From: Actinoplanes flavus
GTDB lineage: Bacteria; Actinomycetota; Actinomycetes; Mycobacteriales; Micromonosporaceae
Direction: 5' to 3'
Assembly (NCBI RefSeq): GCF_017592555.1
Contig: NZ_JAGFNS010000034.1
Location: 1 to 64,000 of the forward strand
Length of the DNA: 64,000 bases
The notes below the pieces were generated by a model. It did no database searches. It saw only the letters and a program-made list of their open reading frames with translations, and was not told the origin of the DNA. The translations under genes and the position numbers were made by a program. This document shows, one piece after another, positions 18,295 through 26,840 of the stretch; the stretch's first letter is position 1, and every line of letters begins with the position of its first letter.

Positions 18295-21200
18295 GAGCTC
18301 ACCCGCAGATGGGCGGCGTCGGCGCGCCGCGACTGGACGATCACGACCCCGGCGACGGCGATCAGGCACCCGGCCGTCAGCACACCGACGACGGCCAGCT
18401 CGGCCGGCCACGGCCACACCGGCGCGACGGCCGGCACCGGCGCCGCCCCGGTCTCCGAACGGATCATCAGCGGCGCCACCACCCACGTGGCCAGCGCGCC
18501 CACCGCCGCCCCGGCCGCCAGCAGCGGCACCATGACGATGCCGTGCTGACCGAGCAGGGCGAAACGGATGTCGCGCCGCCGCATCCCCAGACCCCGCAGC
18601 CGCGCCACCTCCACGGCCCGGGCGTGCAGGTCACCGGTCACGTGCAGGATCACTCCGGCGAGCAGCAGCAGGACCGCGGCCGGGACCAGCAGCCGCAACA
18701 CGGCGGGCAGCCCGGCCCCAACCGGGCCGGTGGTCAATCGCCTGGCCTCACCCGTACGCGTGCTGATCTCACCGAGATGGAGCCCGGCGGAAGCCGCGGC
18801 GTGCGACGGATGGGCGACCCACCACGCGTCGACCGGCATCTGCGGGTCACCGCGCACGAGCAGCGCCCGCGACAGCGTGTCCAGGTCGGCGAGCAGCGCC
18901 ACCGACCCGGGCGCCGACGGCACACCGGGCACGATCGAGGCGACCTTCACCGGTACGGGCGTGTTGCCGACCGTCACCTGCAACTCCGATCCGGGCGACA
19001 CCGACAGCTGTTCGGCGAGCCGCCGCGACACCGCCACCGGCACCACCCCCGGATCGGCGAACGACGTCGCGACCACCTGCCGGGCGGCCTCGGCCGGACC
19101 GCCGAGTTCCACCGTCGCGGTCACCCGCAGGGTCGCGCCGGCAACCGTGACCGTGGGCTCCCGCAGCTGGTCCGGATACGGCTGCGACGACCCGGCCGTC
19201 CACGTCGCACCGCCGGCCGCGCCCGGGATCGTCACCGTGACGTCGATGCGGCTGGAACCGGTGGCATCCCAGCCGAACGCGTCGGACGTGACCGGCAGCA
19301 GCACCGCCACCAGCCGCAACCCGTCACCGTCGGCGCATCCCGCCAGCTCGTGCGGCCGGGAGTCCAACGCGACGGCCGCCGCCGGGCACACGGTCCGCAG
19401 CCCGGTCGGATCCTCGAGGATCAGCCGCGGCGTGGTGGTCAGCGGCGCCGTCCCGGTGGCCCGGCCGGTCACCGTGATCCGGCTGCCCGACGGCACCGCC
19501 AGACCCTCCACCGCGGTGGCCGGGGCGAGGCCCGCGCCGACCGCCGCCCAGTTCTCGCCACCGCCGCGCAGCAGGGTTCCGGCGCGGCGGGCGTCGACCG
19601 CGACGAGCCGGGGCGGTTCACTGTTGCCACCCAGCCACTGGCCGACGGCGACGCCACGGTTCACGGCCGGGGCCACCGTCCCGCCGACCGCCGCCGTCAC
19701 GGCCGCGCCCTGCCCGGCGACCGGCGCGCCGCCCAGGGTGATCGCGAGATCGGTGCCGACGGACAGGTCGGCCTGGTCCCGCTGGGACCGCTGCCAGGTG
19801 GCGCCGAAAGCGACCCCGAACGTGGCGGCCGCACATCCGAGCGCGATCAGCAGGGCGGCCGCGGTCGGGCGGCGGGCGGCCTGGACCACGGCCAACGGCA
19901 TCGGAAGGCCACGCGTGCGCGGGACCAGCCGGTCCGCGGCGTGCAGGGCGGCCGGCACCAGCCGCAACGCGAGCACACAACCGGCGGCCAGCAGCAGCGC
20001 GGGCGACAGGATCCGGACCGCGTCGACCCGGGTCTGGGCGGTGTCCGGCTGCGACGTCAACTGCCACCAGCCGGCCGCCGCCAGCGCCACCAGCAGCAGG
20101 TCGGCGCCCGACCGGGCCAGCGGCGCCGGCCGCTGCCGCCCACCGGCGGTCACCAGGATGGCCAGCAGCGTCCCGGCCGCCACCGCACCCACCTGCACAC
20201 CGGTGACCGTCAGGTCCCCGCCGAGCCAGACGTGCACCGCCGACGACAACGGCACCGCCAGAACCGTCGCGGCCAGCGCGAGCAGCCCCGCCTCGGCGGC
20301 CGCGACGCCACCCAGCTGCCAGCGGCTCGCCCCCATCGCCGACAGCAGCGCCGTCTCCTCGCCGCGCACGTCCGCGGTCAGCCGGCCGGCCAGCGCCAGA
20401 GCCGCCGCGGTCAGCGCCACCGCCAGGACCGCGACCGCCAGCACCGCGGCCGTGGTGACCCGCTGCTGCCGGCGGGCCTCGGCCAGCACCCCGGGCAGGG
20501 CGGATCCCACCCGCTCGATCTGCACCCGCTCACCGAGCACCGCCGACAGCCGCCGGTCGGCCGCCAGGGTGCCGGCCTCGATCCGGGCCAGCGCGCGATG
20601 GTCGGGATCGGACAGATCCGGCCGGGCCGTGATCTCCAGCCGGGACAGCGCCGACGAACCCGACAGCAGATCGGGATAGTCGACGAGGAAGGGCCCGTAC
20701 GCCTCGGCCGGCTGCAACGCGCTCGCACCCCGGTACGCCAGGTCGAATCCGGTGCCGCCGAGCGGGTCCCGATCCCAGCCGGCGCCGGGCTTCGTCCGTA
20801 CGATCGCGGTGATGTCGACCGTCACCGGCGGCGCCGGATCGCGGGCCTGCTCCGTGCCGAGAACGACCCGGTCGCCGACAGCCAGACCCAGCAGGCGCGC
20901 GGTCGGTTCGAGCACCGCCGCCTCACCGCCGGCACCGGGCCAGCGCCCCGACACCAGCGACGCCCGCTGCGGCAGATCCTCCACCCCGGACAGATAGCCG
21001 ATCCGGCCGGCGGACAGCGGCCGCATCACCGACGACGCCCGCCCCGACGTGGCCACCGCGAACGGCGCCAGCGCCTCGGCCAGCACCCGCCGGGTGTCGG
21101 CCGCCACCGACGGCACCGCGGCGCGGGCGACCGTCACCGCGTACCCGGTCACCTCGGTCTGCGCGGGTGTGGCCGCCGCGGCCGCCTTCTCCCGCGCCCG

Positions 21201-21326
21201 GTCCGCGCTCACCGTCACCAGCAGCGCACACACCCCGAGCAGCGCCGCCCCGGCCGTCACCACCGCCAGCAACGCCGCCAGCAGCGGCCACTGCGCCCGC
21301 GCCCGGCGCCCCACCAGCGCGAGCAC
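18291..21326 (-). CDS. Large FtsX-like ABC transporter permease
   Basis: A 1,011-residue permease. An N-terminal membrane helix (LLAALLAVVTAGAALLGVCA) precedes a periplasm-facing domain of about 230 residues. Several helices follow from about residue 300 (AAVLAVAVLAVALTAAALAL and others), then a second extracellular domain and a C-terminal FtsX block (LLVPAAVLLLLAGVILHVTG). The GTG start at 21326 shares one base with the TAG stop of the ATPase upstream (TAGTG), and its own stop overlaps the next start (GTGA). This tight coupling supports one stoichiometric complex. Its length is about twice that of MacB, as is common for duplicated actinobacterial FtsX permeases. Confidence 0.85.
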   Translation of the reverse strand: MLALVGRRARAQWPLLAALLAVVTAGAALLGVCALLVTVSADRAREKAAAAATPAQTEVTGYAVTVARAAVPSVAADTRRVLAEALAPFAVATSGRASSVMRPLSAGRIGYLSGVEDLPQRASLVSGRWPGAGGEAAVLEPTARLLGLAVGDRVVLGTEQARDPAPPVTVDITAIVRTKPGAGWDRDPLGGTGFDLAYRGASALQPAEAYGPFLVDYPDLLSGSSALSRLEITARPDLSDPDHRALARIEAGTLAADRRLSAVLGERVQIERVGSALPGVLAEARRQQRVTTAAVLAVAVLAVALTAAALALAGRLTADVRGEETALLSAMGASRWQLGGVAAAEAGLLALAATVLAVPLSSAVHVWLGGDLTVTGVQVGAVAAGTLLAILVTAGGRQRPAPLARSGADLLLVALAAAGWWQLTSQPDTAQTRVDAVRILSPALLLAAGCVLALRLVPAALHAADRLVPRTRGLPMPLAVVQAARRPTAAALLIALGCAAATFGVAFGATWQRSQRDQADLSVGTDLAITLGGAPVAGQGAAVTAAVGGTVAPAVNRGVAVGQWLGGNSEPPRLVAVDARRAGTLLRGGGENWAAVGAGLAPATAVEGLAVPSGSRITVTGRATGTAPLTTTPRLILEDPTGLRTVCPAAAVALDSRPHELAGCADGDGLRLVAVLLPVTSDAFGWDATGSSRIDVTVTIPGAAGGATWTAGSSQPYPDQLREPTVTVAGATLRVTATVELGGPAEAARQVVATSFADPGVVPVAVSRRLAEQLSVSPGSELQVTVGNTPVPVKVASIVPGVPSAPGSVALLADLDTLSRALLVRGDPQMPVDAWWVAHPSHAAASAGLHLGEISTRTGEARRLTTGPVGAGLPAVLRLLVPAAVLLLLAGVILHVTGDLHARAVEVARLRGLGMRRRDIRFALLGQHGIVMVPLLAAGAAVGALATWVVAPLMIRSETGAAPVPAVAPVWPWPAELAVVGVLTAGCLIAVAGVVIVQSRRADAAHLRVSS

Positions 21327-21988
21327 TACCCGTCGACCTGTCCGTCGCTGATCCGGACCACCCGGTCCGCCAGCGCCATCATCACCGGATCGTGCGTCGA
21401 CACCAGCGCCGTCACCTTCTCCGACTCGACCACCGCCCGCAGCAGCGCCATCACGGACCGGCCGGTCTCGGCGTCCAGCTGGCCGGTCGGCTCGTCGGCG
21501 ATCAGCAGCCGCGGCGACGACGCCAGCGCACGGGCGATCGCCACCCGCTGCTGCTGCCCGCCGGACAGCTCACCCGGCCGCTGCTTCGCGTGCTCACCGA
21601 GACCGACCAGGTCCAGCAGCAGCGCCACCCGCTTCTCCCGGTCGGCGGCCGGCATCCGGGCCAGCCGCAGCGGGGCGCCCACGTTCTCCGCCGCCGACAG
21701 CACCGGGATCAGGCCGAACGTCTGGAACACGTACGACACCTTCTCCCGGCGCAGCCGCGACAGGCCGTCCTCGTCCAGACCGGTGACATCGGCGCCGTCC
21801 ACCTCGACGGTGCCCTCGTCCGGGCGGTCCAGACCGCCGACCACGTTCAGCAGCGTCGTCTTGCCCGAACCGGAACGCCCGACCAGCGCCACCATGCTGC
21901 CGGCCGGCACGTCGAAACTCACCCCGCGCAGCGCGTGCACCGGCCCGAACCGGCGGTGCACCCCACGGATGCGCACCATCGCCGTCAC
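21326..21988 (-). CDS. ABC transporter ATPase (LolD/MacB type)
   Basis: A 220-residue ATPase. Walker A is GRSGSGKT, the Q-loop is YVFQTFGLIP, the signature is LSGGQQQR, Walker B is LLIADEPTGQLD and the switch His is in STHDP. It has the compact form found with FtsX permeases. The GTG start at 21988 overlaps the preceding gene's TGA (GTGA). It powers the transporter formed with the two permeases downstream, probably as a heterodimer with the other ATPase. Confidence 0.93.
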   Translation of the reverse strand: MTAMVRIRGVHRRFGPVHALRGVSFDVPAGSMVALVGRSGSGKTTLLNVVGGLDRPDEGTVEVDGADVTGLDEDGLSRLRREKVSYVFQTFGLIPVLSAAENVGAPLRLARMPAADREKRVALLLDLVGLGEHAKQRPGELSGGQQQRVAIARALASSPRLLIADEPTGQLDAETGRSVMALLRAVVESEKVTALVSTHDPVMMALADRVVRISDGQVDG

Positions 21989-22842
21989 GACGGGTCCGAC
22001 CGGATCGTCACGTGATCGGCCTCCAGCGCCAGCCGCACCCGCCGGGTCAGCGCCAGCGCCTCCCGGTACTCGCGGGGAATCTGCACCCGGCCCGCCCGGT
22101 CCATCACCGCGTACTCCTCCGCGATCACCAGAGTGTCCCCGTCGGCGCCGGTCTCGGTGCGGCGCAACACCTCACTGCTGGTGCGGCCGTCGCGGATCGC
22201 CACCGTACGCTCCACCTGCCCACTCACCTCCGGATCGTGGGTGACGACCACGACGGTCACCCCGAACTCCCGGTTCACCTTCCGCATCGCCTCGAACACC
22301 CCCGCCGACGTGGCGGTGTCCAGCTCACCGGTCGGCTCGTCGGCCAGCAGCACCCGCGGCCGGTTGGCCAGCGCCACCGCGATCGCCACCCGCTGCTGCT
22401 GCCCACCGGACATCTGCGCCGGCCGCCGGTCCGCGCAGTCGGCCACGTCCAGCGCGGCCAGCAGCTCGTCGGCGCGGATCCGGCGTTCCTTTCCGGACAT
22501 TCGAGCCGCGGCCATCGGCAGCTCCACCACCTGCCGCGACGTCAGATAGGGCACCAGGTTCGCGGCGGTCTGCTGCCGCACGAACCCGACCGTGTGCCGC
22601 CTGTACCGCACCCGGTCGCCGCGCGACATGGCCAGCAGATCCCAGTCGGCGACCCGGGCCCGCCCGGCGGTCGGCGCGTCGATGCCGGCGAGGATCGACA
22701 GCAGCGTCGACTTGCCCGACCCGGACGCCCCCACGACGGCGACCATCTCACCCTCGTCGACGGCCAGGTCCAGCCCCTGCAACGCCTGCACCTCGATCGA
22801 CCCGGTCTGATAGATCCGAACCAGACTCTCGCAGACGATCAC
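21985..22842 (-). CDS. ABC transporter ATPase with AbrB-like C-terminal tail
   Basis: A 285-residue ATPase and first gene of the exporter operon. Walker A is GASGSGKS, the Q-loop FVRQQTAANLVPYL, the signature MSGGQQQR, Walker B VLLADEPTGELD and the switch His THDPE. After the ATPase core (about residue 225) comes EYAVMDRAGRVQIPREY and further residues that read like a SpoVT/AbrB swapped-hairpin domain. The tail may mediate dimerisation or regulation rather than DNA binding. Start GTG 22842 has only a weak ribosome site. The C-terminal assignment is by pattern and is less sure than the ATPase. Confidence 0.88.
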   Translation of the reverse strand: MIVCESLVRIYQTGSIEVQALQGLDLAVDEGEMVAVVGASGSGKSTLLSILAGIDAPTAGRARVADWDLLAMSRGDRVRYRRHTVGFVRQQTAANLVPYLTSRQVVELPMAAARMSGKERRIRADELLAALDVADCADRRPAQMSGGQQQRVAIAVALANRPRVLLADEPTGELDTATSAGVFEAMRKVNREFGVTVVVVTHDPEVSGQVERTVAIRDGRTSSEVLRRTETGADGDTLVIAEEYAVMDRAGRVQIPREYREALALTRRVRLALEADHVTIRSDPS

Positions 22843-23168
22843 GGCATCTCATCTTTCTGACGGATCATGAGCGAGCCTATGTAACCCTCCGTTGCGACCG
22901 CGGTCAACCAGCCCGTCGTCGAACGGCTGGGGGAGCGGTGAATCGACAGGTGCTGTGAACGCTAACAGTTATCGGGCTCGCTGTGGGGTGCGCCTCCGCC
23001 GTGCCCGGCGACACCCCTGGGCCACCGCGGCGGGCCGAAGAGGGCGGCACCGCCCGGCGATGTCCGTCAAGCCTGAGTGGACCGCGCCGATCATGGCCCT
23101 GGGTGGCGATGTGGGCACATTGGGCTACCGTGCATGGCGGGTGTGGCGCTGCATGGGAGGACGAGACG
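22843..23168. promoter_or_regulatory. Divergent intergenic region, no gene seen
   Basis: These 326 bases separate the leftward exporter operon from the rightward membrane-protein gene and must hold both promoters. No convincing ORF is present. One perfect 10-bp palindrome, GACCGCGGTC, lies at 22896-22905, 54 bases before the exporter start, and could be an operator. Nothing else is recognised. Confidence 0.4.
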
Positions 23169-24260
23169 GTGACCGAGTTCGGGATTCGTGGTAGCACGAC
23201 CCGGGCCACGCTGTGGCGTTCGATGGTCGTGCTGGAACTGGCACTGGTCGCGGTGTTCGGCATGTCGGCGTGGGTTATGCAAGGCACCCGAGCCACCGCC
23301 GAGCGGGTCGGCACCCACTCGGTGCCGTCCATCATGCACATCCTGGCCGCGCATGCCGCGCTCGTGGAGGCCGACGAGGCCGCCGTCGGCAGCTTCCGGA
23401 GCGGGGCGGTGGGACTGACCGGGCCCGGGGAGCGTTATCAGAACCAGATCGCCGTCGCCGCCCAGAGCCTCACCCGGCTCGCGGTCGACAGCATCGCCGG
23501 CGCTGTGGTCGGCCAGAACATCCAGCTCGTGCAGGGGCAGCTGGCCGCCTACTCCGGGCTCATCGAGCAGGCCGACGCACACTACCGGCAGGATCCGGCT
23601 TCGGCGCTGGCCAGGGCCGACCTCTGGTACGCCTCACGCCTGCTGCACATGCCCGACGGCGGCATCCTCGCGCAACTCGACGACCTGCTGACCATCGAAC
23701 GGCAGGCGCTGGCCGGGCAGCTGAGCACCGGCCGGATGGCGCCGGGCTGGGTGGTCACCTGGATCGTGCCGGCGGTCGTGCTGCTCGCGCTGCTGGTGAC
23801 CATCCAGGTGTTTCTGAGCCGGCGCTTCCGCCGTACCTTCAATCCGCCGTTGCTCGCCGCGACCATCGCCGTGCTGGCCGCGACCGCCGCGATGTCGTCG
23901 GACTTCGCCGCTCGCGGCGAACTCGCCGCGACCCAGAGGGCAGGTGACACGCTCGTGGACGTGTGGCAGGCGCGGATCGACGCCGCCGACCGTAGCGGGC
24001 AGACGATGCTTCGCGAACTCATCGCCGGCGCCTGCCCCGACGGGTGCCGCGAAACGCTCGACCGCATCGCGGCCGGGGTCGCCGGCCCCCGCGAGGCGCC
24101 GGGCGAGCAGGTGCTGACGGCCCGCATCAGGGACGTGGACGGGCATGCCGCAGCGGCCGCTGACACGACCGGCCAGCTGATCCTGCTGGTGCTCGCGGCG
24201 CTGGCCGCCATGGCACTGATTCCGTTCGGGCTCGTCCCGCGCATCAACGAGTACCGGTAG
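23169..24260 (+). CDS. Membrane protein with extracytoplasmic sensor-like loop
   Basis: A 363-residue membrane protein of unknown family. A helix at about 17-37 (MVVLELALVAVFGMSAWVM) precedes a helical loop of about 160 residues. Two or three membrane segments follow (WIVPAVVLLALLVTIQVFL and LLAATIAVLAATAAM). A second outside loop has two Cys (ACPDGC) and is followed by a final helix (LILLVLAALAAMALIPFG). The double 'helix-loop' layout resembles chemoreceptor-type sensors without their signalling domain. GGGAGG lies about 8 bases before the GTG at 23169. It ends 6 bases before the solute-binding lipoprotein gene, so the two are probably co-transcribed and act together. Confidence 0.7.
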   Translation: MTEFGIRGSTTRATLWRSMVVLELALVAVFGMSAWVMQGTRATAERVGTHSVPSIMHILAAHAALVEADEAAVGSFRSGAVGLTGPGERYQNQIAVAAQSLTRLAVDSIAGAVVGQNIQLVQGQLAAYSGLIEQADAHYRQDPASALARADLWYASRLLHMPDGGILAQLDDLLTIERQALAGQLSTGRMAPGWVVTWIVPAVVLLALLVTIQVFLSRRFRRTFNPPLLAATIAVLAATAAMSSDFAARGELAATQRAGDTLVDVWQARIDAADRSGQTMLRELIAGACPDGCRETLDRIAAGVAGPREAPGEQVLTARIRDVDGHAAAAADTTGQLILLVLAALAAMALIPFGLVPRINEYR

Positions 24261-24266
24261 GCGACG

Positions 24267-25538
24267 ATGGTACGAGCCGTTGCGCTGGCCGCCGTGGCCG
24301 CCCTGCTCACCGGCAGCGGGGGATGCGCCGCCGGGGGAGACGACGCGGGCGTGACCGTGCTCGCGTCGTGGACCGGACGCGAGGCCACGGCCTTCCGGGA
24401 GGTGCTGGACCGATTCACCGCCCGCACCGGCATCCGCGTCGACTATCAGGGCACCCGGGCGCTCAACCAGGTGCTGACCACGGAAGTGCAGAAGGGCACG
24501 CCCCCGGACATCGCGGTGCTGCCCAGCCCGGGCGACCTCGCGAGCTTCGTGCGCCGCGGCGCGGTCCGCCCGTTGGACGACGTGATCGGCACGGGCGCGG
24601 AGCAGTCGCACAGCCCGCAGTGGTTACGGCTGGAACAGATCGAGAACGCGAACGGGCGGGCCCGCTACGCGGTGGCGGTGACGACATCCCTCAAGAGCCT
24701 CATCTGGTACGACCCACGCCGGGTCCCGGACCTGTCCGGCGACACGACCTGGGACGGGCTGATTCGGCTGAGCGACCGGTTGAGCTCGGCCGGCGGCGCC
24801 GCGTGGTGCATGGGTATGGGCTCGACCCCGGTCTCCGGGTGGCCCGGCACCGACTGGATCGAGGACCTCGTGCTGCATCAGGCCGGGACCGCGGTGTATC
24901 AGCGCTGGAGCGCCGGGCAGGTGGCCTGGACCGCGCCGGAGATCCGCCGGGCATGGACGGCCTGGGGCCAGGTCGCGCTGCGGCCCGGCCACGTGCGGGG
25001 CCTGCTGTTCACCGACTTCGGTGACGCGGGCCGGGCCATGCACACCGATCCGCCCGGGTGCTTCCTGCACCACCAGGCGTCCTTCGTGGCCGGTGACGGC
25101 GGCGACTTGGACTTCGTGCCGTTCCCGTCGAACGGTGCCCGGGCGTGGGAGGTCTCCGCCGACCTGGCCGGCCTGTTCACCGACAAGCCGCAGGCGCGCG
25201 AGCTGATGCGGTTCCTGGCCACCGACGAGGCGCAGAGCATCTGGCCGACGGTCAGCCGCGGGTCGGTGTTCTCGGCCAACCGGGGCGTCGACCCGGCGAT
25301 CTACGGCAATGCGGTGAACCGGCGCATCGCGCAGATCCTCACCGGGCCGGCGGCGTTGTGTTTCGACGCGTCCGACCTGATGCCCAGCGCGATGACGAAC
25401 GCCTTCTACCGGGCGGTCCTGGAATATCTGCAATCGCCCGATCGTCTCGACCAGATCCTGGGCCGGCTCGACCAGGTCCGCGCGGCCGTACCGGCCACCG
25501 ACTGGCTGACGGTGCCGTGCGGCACCGGGGGAAACTGA
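24267..25538 (+). CDS. Extracellular solute-binding lipoprotein (family 1-like)
   Basis: A 423-residue exported lipoprotein. The short signal ends in the lipobox LTGSGGC (Cys about 20). The mature part begins VTVLASWTGREATAFREVLDRFTARTGIRVDYQGT, the standard opening of carbohydrate-type ABC binding proteins, with PPDIAVLPSPGDLASF a little later. No permease or ATPase gene for an importer is nearby. The partner is the membrane protein 6 bases upstream, which suggests a sensing rather than transport role. The ligand is unknown. Confidence 0.8.
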   Translation: MVRAVALAAVAALLTGSGGCAAGGDDAGVTVLASWTGREATAFREVLDRFTARTGIRVDYQGTRALNQVLTTEVQKGTPPDIAVLPSPGDLASFVRRGAVRPLDDVIGTGAEQSHSPQWLRLEQIENANGRARYAVAVTTSLKSLIWYDPRRVPDLSGDTTWDGLIRLSDRLSSAGGAAWCMGMGSTPVSGWPGTDWIEDLVLHQAGTAVYQRWSAGQVAWTAPEIRRAWTAWGQVALRPGHVRGLLFTDFGDAGRAMHTDPPGCFLHHQASFVAGDGGDLDFVPFPSNGARAWEVSADLAGLFTDKPQARELMRFLATDEAQSIWPTVSRGSVFSANRGVDPAIYGNAVNRRIAQILTGPAALCFDASDLMPSAMTNAFYRAVLEYLQSPDRLDQILGRLDQVRAAVPATDWLTVPCGTGGN

Positions 25539-25645
25539 TCCACATTGCACCATTTGTATTCCCATGACCCGGCCATCCGTTTTACGGATCTCTGCCCGGG
25601 CACCGGTGGGCGCGACAACGTTCATCGATGGAAAGGAAATCGATC

Positions 25646-26233
25646 GTGCGCCTGACGACCATCCCGAAGATGCTGCTGGCCGGCGCGCTGGCACTGACCA
25701 CCGTGGGTGCCGTCGCGGCACCCGCCGCCGCCGCGCCCGCTCAACCGCCCGCCGCGGTGAAGGCCGCCGAGGGAACGATGACGTCCAGCGTCCAGGGCAC
25801 CTTCACCGACGCGACGGGAGGTATCGGGCAGGTCACCGGAACCTTCGTCCCCACCGAATTCGCCGTCCAGGGCGACCAGCTGGTGGCCGTCGGCACCCTG
25901 CACGCGGTGCTGACCGATGCGGCCGGCGCTCCCGTCGGCGCCGCGGACGAGACGGTGACCCTGCCGGTGCAGCTTCCCGGCTCCGGCGACGTCGGCGCCC
26001 TGGCGGCGTGCAACATCCTGCACCTGGTGCTCGGCCCGCTGGACCTGAACCTGCTCGGCCTGACCGTGCACCTCAACACCGTGGTCCTCGACATCACCGC
26101 GCACTCCGGGCCCGGCAATCTGCTCGGCAACCTGCTCTGCGCGATCGCCGGCCTGCTCGACGGCGGCCTGCCGTTCCCGCTGGCCCAGCTCGCCGACCTG
26201 CTGAACCAGGTCCTGGCCATCCTGGCTCTCTAG
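25646..26233 (+). CDS. Small secreted protein, unknown function
   Basis: A 195-residue exported protein. The signal peptide reads VRLTTIPKMLLAGALALTTVGAVAAPAAAA, with cleavage near residue 30. The mature part is acidic to neutral, rich in Gly, Leu and Val, and has two Cys (CNILHLVLGPLDLNLLGL and NLLCAIAGLLDGG) that may pair. It resembles abundant actinobacterial secreted proteins of unknown role. GTG 25646 is preferred to ATG 25628 because GGAAAGGAAA sits 8 bases before it. A strong hairpin follows. Confidence 0.65.
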   Translation: MRLTTIPKMLLAGALALTTVGAVAAPAAAAPAQPPAAVKAAEGTMTSSVQGTFTDATGGIGQVTGTFVPTEFAVQGDQLVAVGTLHAVLTDAAGAPVGAADETVTLPVQLPGSGDVGALAACNILHLVLGPLDLNLLGLTVHLNTVVLDITAHSGPGNLLGNLLCAIAGLLDGGLPFPLAQLADLLNQVLAILAL

Positions 26234-26241
26234 CGCATCCG

Positions 26242-26273
26242 GGGGCCCGGGGACGCTAGTCGCCCCGGGCCCC
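26242..26273 (+). terminator. Terminator hairpin, 11-bp GC stem
   Basis: GGGGCCCGGGG (26242-26252) pairs with CCCCGGGCCCC (26263-26273) around 10 bases, directly after the secreted-protein gene. There is no T run, which is common in high-GC actinobacteria. Confidence 0.85.
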
Positions 26274-26289
26274 TGCCGTAAGGTGGCAC

Positions 26290-26326
26290 CTGACAGCGTC
26301 AGGGCGGCCCTGACGCCCGAGTCAGG
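26290..26326 (+). promoter_or_regulatory. Two TGAC/GTCA dyads upstream of the ClpX-zinc-finger gene
   Basis: CTGAC-AGC-GTCAG (26290-26302) and CCTGAC-N6-GTCAGG (26309-26326) lie 14-50 bases upstream of the start at 26340. They share the TGAC/GTCA half-site and could be operator sites for the gene's own helix-turn-helix product or another factor. Sequence evidence only. Confidence 0.45.
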
Positions 26327-26339
26327 CTGGGAGGCCACC

Positions 26340-26726
26340 ATGACCGGCGAAGCCAGCACCACCACCACCCCGCTCCAGCTCAGCTGCTCGTTCTGCGCCA
26401 AACCCCACACCGAGGTCGAGAAGGTGATCGCCGGCCCCGGCGTCTACATCTGCAACGAATGCGTCCAACTGTGCAACGACATCCTCGAGATCGAGCGGCA
26501 GAACCCGACCGAGCCGACCCCACTGCCGGCCTGGGAAGAGTCGATGACCGACGAACAACTCCTCGACCTGCTGCCCCGGGTCGCCGCGGTAGGCGCCCAG
26601 ATCGAGGCGAACCTCCAACGGCTGGTGTCCACCTTGCGCGGCCGCAAGATCACCTGGACCCGCATCGGCGGCGCACTCGGCATCACCCGGCAATCGGCAT
26701 GGGAACGCTTCTCCGGCGAGGAGTAG
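26340..26726 (+). CDS. Orphan ClpX-type zinc-finger protein with C-terminal HTH
   Basis: A 128-residue protein. Residues 12-55 (CSFCAKPHTEVEKVIAGPG, then YICNECVQLC) are a C4 zinc-binding domain almost like the N-terminus of ClpX, including the IAGPGVYICNECV core used for dimerisation and adaptor contacts. No AAA+ domain follows. The C-terminal third (ITWTRIGGALGITRQSAWERF) reads as a helix-turn-helix. GGGAGG precedes ATG 26340. It could act as a ClpX partner or decoy, or as a zinc-containing DNA-binding protein. The domain calls are clear; the role is inferred. Confidence 0.78.
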   Translation: MTGEASTTTTPLQLSCSFCAKPHTEVEKVIAGPGVYICNECVQLCNDILEIERQNPTEPTPLPAWEESMTDEQLLDLLPRVAAVGAQIEANLQRLVSTLRGRKITWTRIGGALGITRQSAWERFSGEE

Positions 26727-26840
26727 AAACCGCGACCGCCTGGAGCGTCGCCTGCCCGGGCGGCACACGTGCGTCGCCCGGTTAGCCTCGGGAAGTGACC
26801 GGGCAAGCGTGCACCAGCAACGGCCGATGAGGATCCGCAG

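Noticed and set aside
18309..22244. 1,311-codon open frame on the plus strand opposite the exporter operon
   Set aside because: Translation is Arg/Gly/His-rich low-complexity sequence, a typical high-GC antisense shadow; the minus strand has full ABC transporter motifs and coupled starts.
26283..26339. N-terminal extension of the ClpX-finger protein
   Set aside because: The extra 19 residues cover the dyads and do not look conserved; the strong GGGAGG fits ATG 26340.
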